A DNA stretch of 64,000 nucleotides from Notospermus geniculatus. Lineage: Eukaryota; Nemertea; Pilidiophora; Heteronemertea; Lineidae. Where the stretch lies: the NCBI GenBank assembly GCA_002633025.1, contig NMRB01000149.1, positions 176,792 to 240,791 of the forward strand, written 5' to 3'. Both the position numbers and the translations under genes were made by a program. Position 1 is the first letter of the stretch; every line of letters starts with the position of its first letter. Shown here piece by piece: positions 63,286 to 64,000 of the stretch. The notes beneath the pieces were generated by a model that did not search any database, was not told the origin of the DNA, and worked only from the letters and a program-made list of their open reading frames with translations.

Positions 63286-63630
63286 TTTCGATTGTGACAT
63301 AACCGGTTAAGGTTAACATCAGCCGGTTATTGATGGTTAGCTGGTTACAATAGAACATGAAAGGTACGGCAAGATCTGTTGAACATGTCGGACTGTAACC
63401 AGTTACGGTTAAGGCACAATAGAAAGCACTTCCGCTGCTAACCATTCCTAACCAGAATCGGTTCGCGGCGAGTCGCAGAAACGAACGGAATGGTTAGCTA
63501 ACCTTTTTCGGTTCGTAACTGCTTAACCATCTCCAGAGGTGGTTAGGCGGTTAGCCCTAACCGGTTAGGGTTATGTCACAAACGAACAAAATAGTTACCT
63601 TAACCAGTTACAGTTAAGTCAGAATCGAAA
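63286..63630. mobile_element. MITE with TTCGATTGTGACATAACC termini and GGTTAACC-rich interior
   Basis: The left TTTTCGATTGTGACATAACC pairs with the right end (complement TTTCGATTCTGACTTAAC). Many degenerate GGTTAAGG / CCTTAACC words fill the interior. Confidence 0.6.
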
Positions 63631-64000
63631 GATATATAACCAACTGAAACAAGGGACAGTTCCTGTTGGTGCTGCCATCTCGTGACAATCCAAGTTACTG
63701 AAATTCTTCCTGACTGAGACATGAACACCCAAGTAAAAAAGTGTCAAAAGTAGGCCTAAAGGCAGGTTGTTGGTGGTTGCATCAAATATACCCCACAAAC
63801 AGTCAGAGGATAACAACATTTTCATCAAAACGAAAAGTCGCTTGCTGCTGCAGCATAATCTTTGAAATCCATCGCATTTCTCATAACCATGTGCTCAATG
63901 TAAATTAATAATATTGACAATTACGACGGTAAGATGAAACAAAACTGAAACATGCATGATGAAAACAGCGGCAATATTTCCAATTTTGCTCGGAATGATT

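Larger units (their letters stand above)
57925..64000 (+). other. Downstream flank of the cofilin gene, no further gene seen
   Basis: AT-rich sequence with hairpin elements at 58167, 59045, 59518, 60665, 61399, 62169 and 63286. The open frames are short, lack splice signals and resemble no family I recognise. The first part is probably cofilin 3' UTR. Confidence 0.5.

Overview
The window is animal nuclear DNA. Genes are split into many short GT-AG exons with long introns full of short inverted-repeat transposons, and base composition is slightly AT-rich. Frequent TAGGCCTA and TACCGGTA words, together with the protein families present, suggest a marine invertebrate deuterostome such as an echinoderm or hemichordate. 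That placement is a hint only.

Bases 1-49878 (+ strand) hold most of one sorbin/vinexin/ArgBP2 (SORBS/CAP) family gene; its 5' end lies outside the window. I traced 24 exons by hand. Every splice phase agrees, and after removing two apparent assembly duplications the model gives an integer reading frame of about 2920 residues. Exons 2-14 encode the N-terminal region and a split SoHo (sorbin homology) domain. A giant exon (30931-39675) encodes a disordered, serine-rich linker. Exons 16-24 encode a proline-rich and coiled-coil linker and three SH3 domains. The last intron contains an intronless gene on the opposite strand, a PhyH-type Fe(II)/2-oxoglutarate dioxygenase (48187-49176). After the SORBS stop come a probable long 3' UTR or intergenic stretch, a degenerate tRNA-like Pol III module (55060-55131), and a two-exon ADF/cofilin-family gene (55747-56788). 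From about 60.1 kb to the end I see only transposon-like inverted repeats. SORBS and cofilin proteins both act on actin and adhesion, but their adjacency need not be functional.

The most important structural observation is that four isolated N characters (7088, 33282, 38044, 57627) each sit exactly at the junction of a direct repeat of 0.3-2.5 kb. The copies differ by allele-like substitutions, by minisatellite length and by presence or absence of transposons. I read these as two haplotypes joined head to tail by the assembler. As assembled they inflate the giant exon by 1038 codons, duplicate one SORBS exon and duplicate the cofilin 3' end.

The rest of the window is a collection of MITE (short non-autonomous DNA transposon) families with TA, TAA or 5-bp target duplications, several foldback elements (one palindrome of 190 bp), and several tandem repeats. 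I found no convincing new multi-gene system. The nested dioxygenase, the stop codon overlapping a splice donor, and the haplotype-specific insertions are the items most worth checking.
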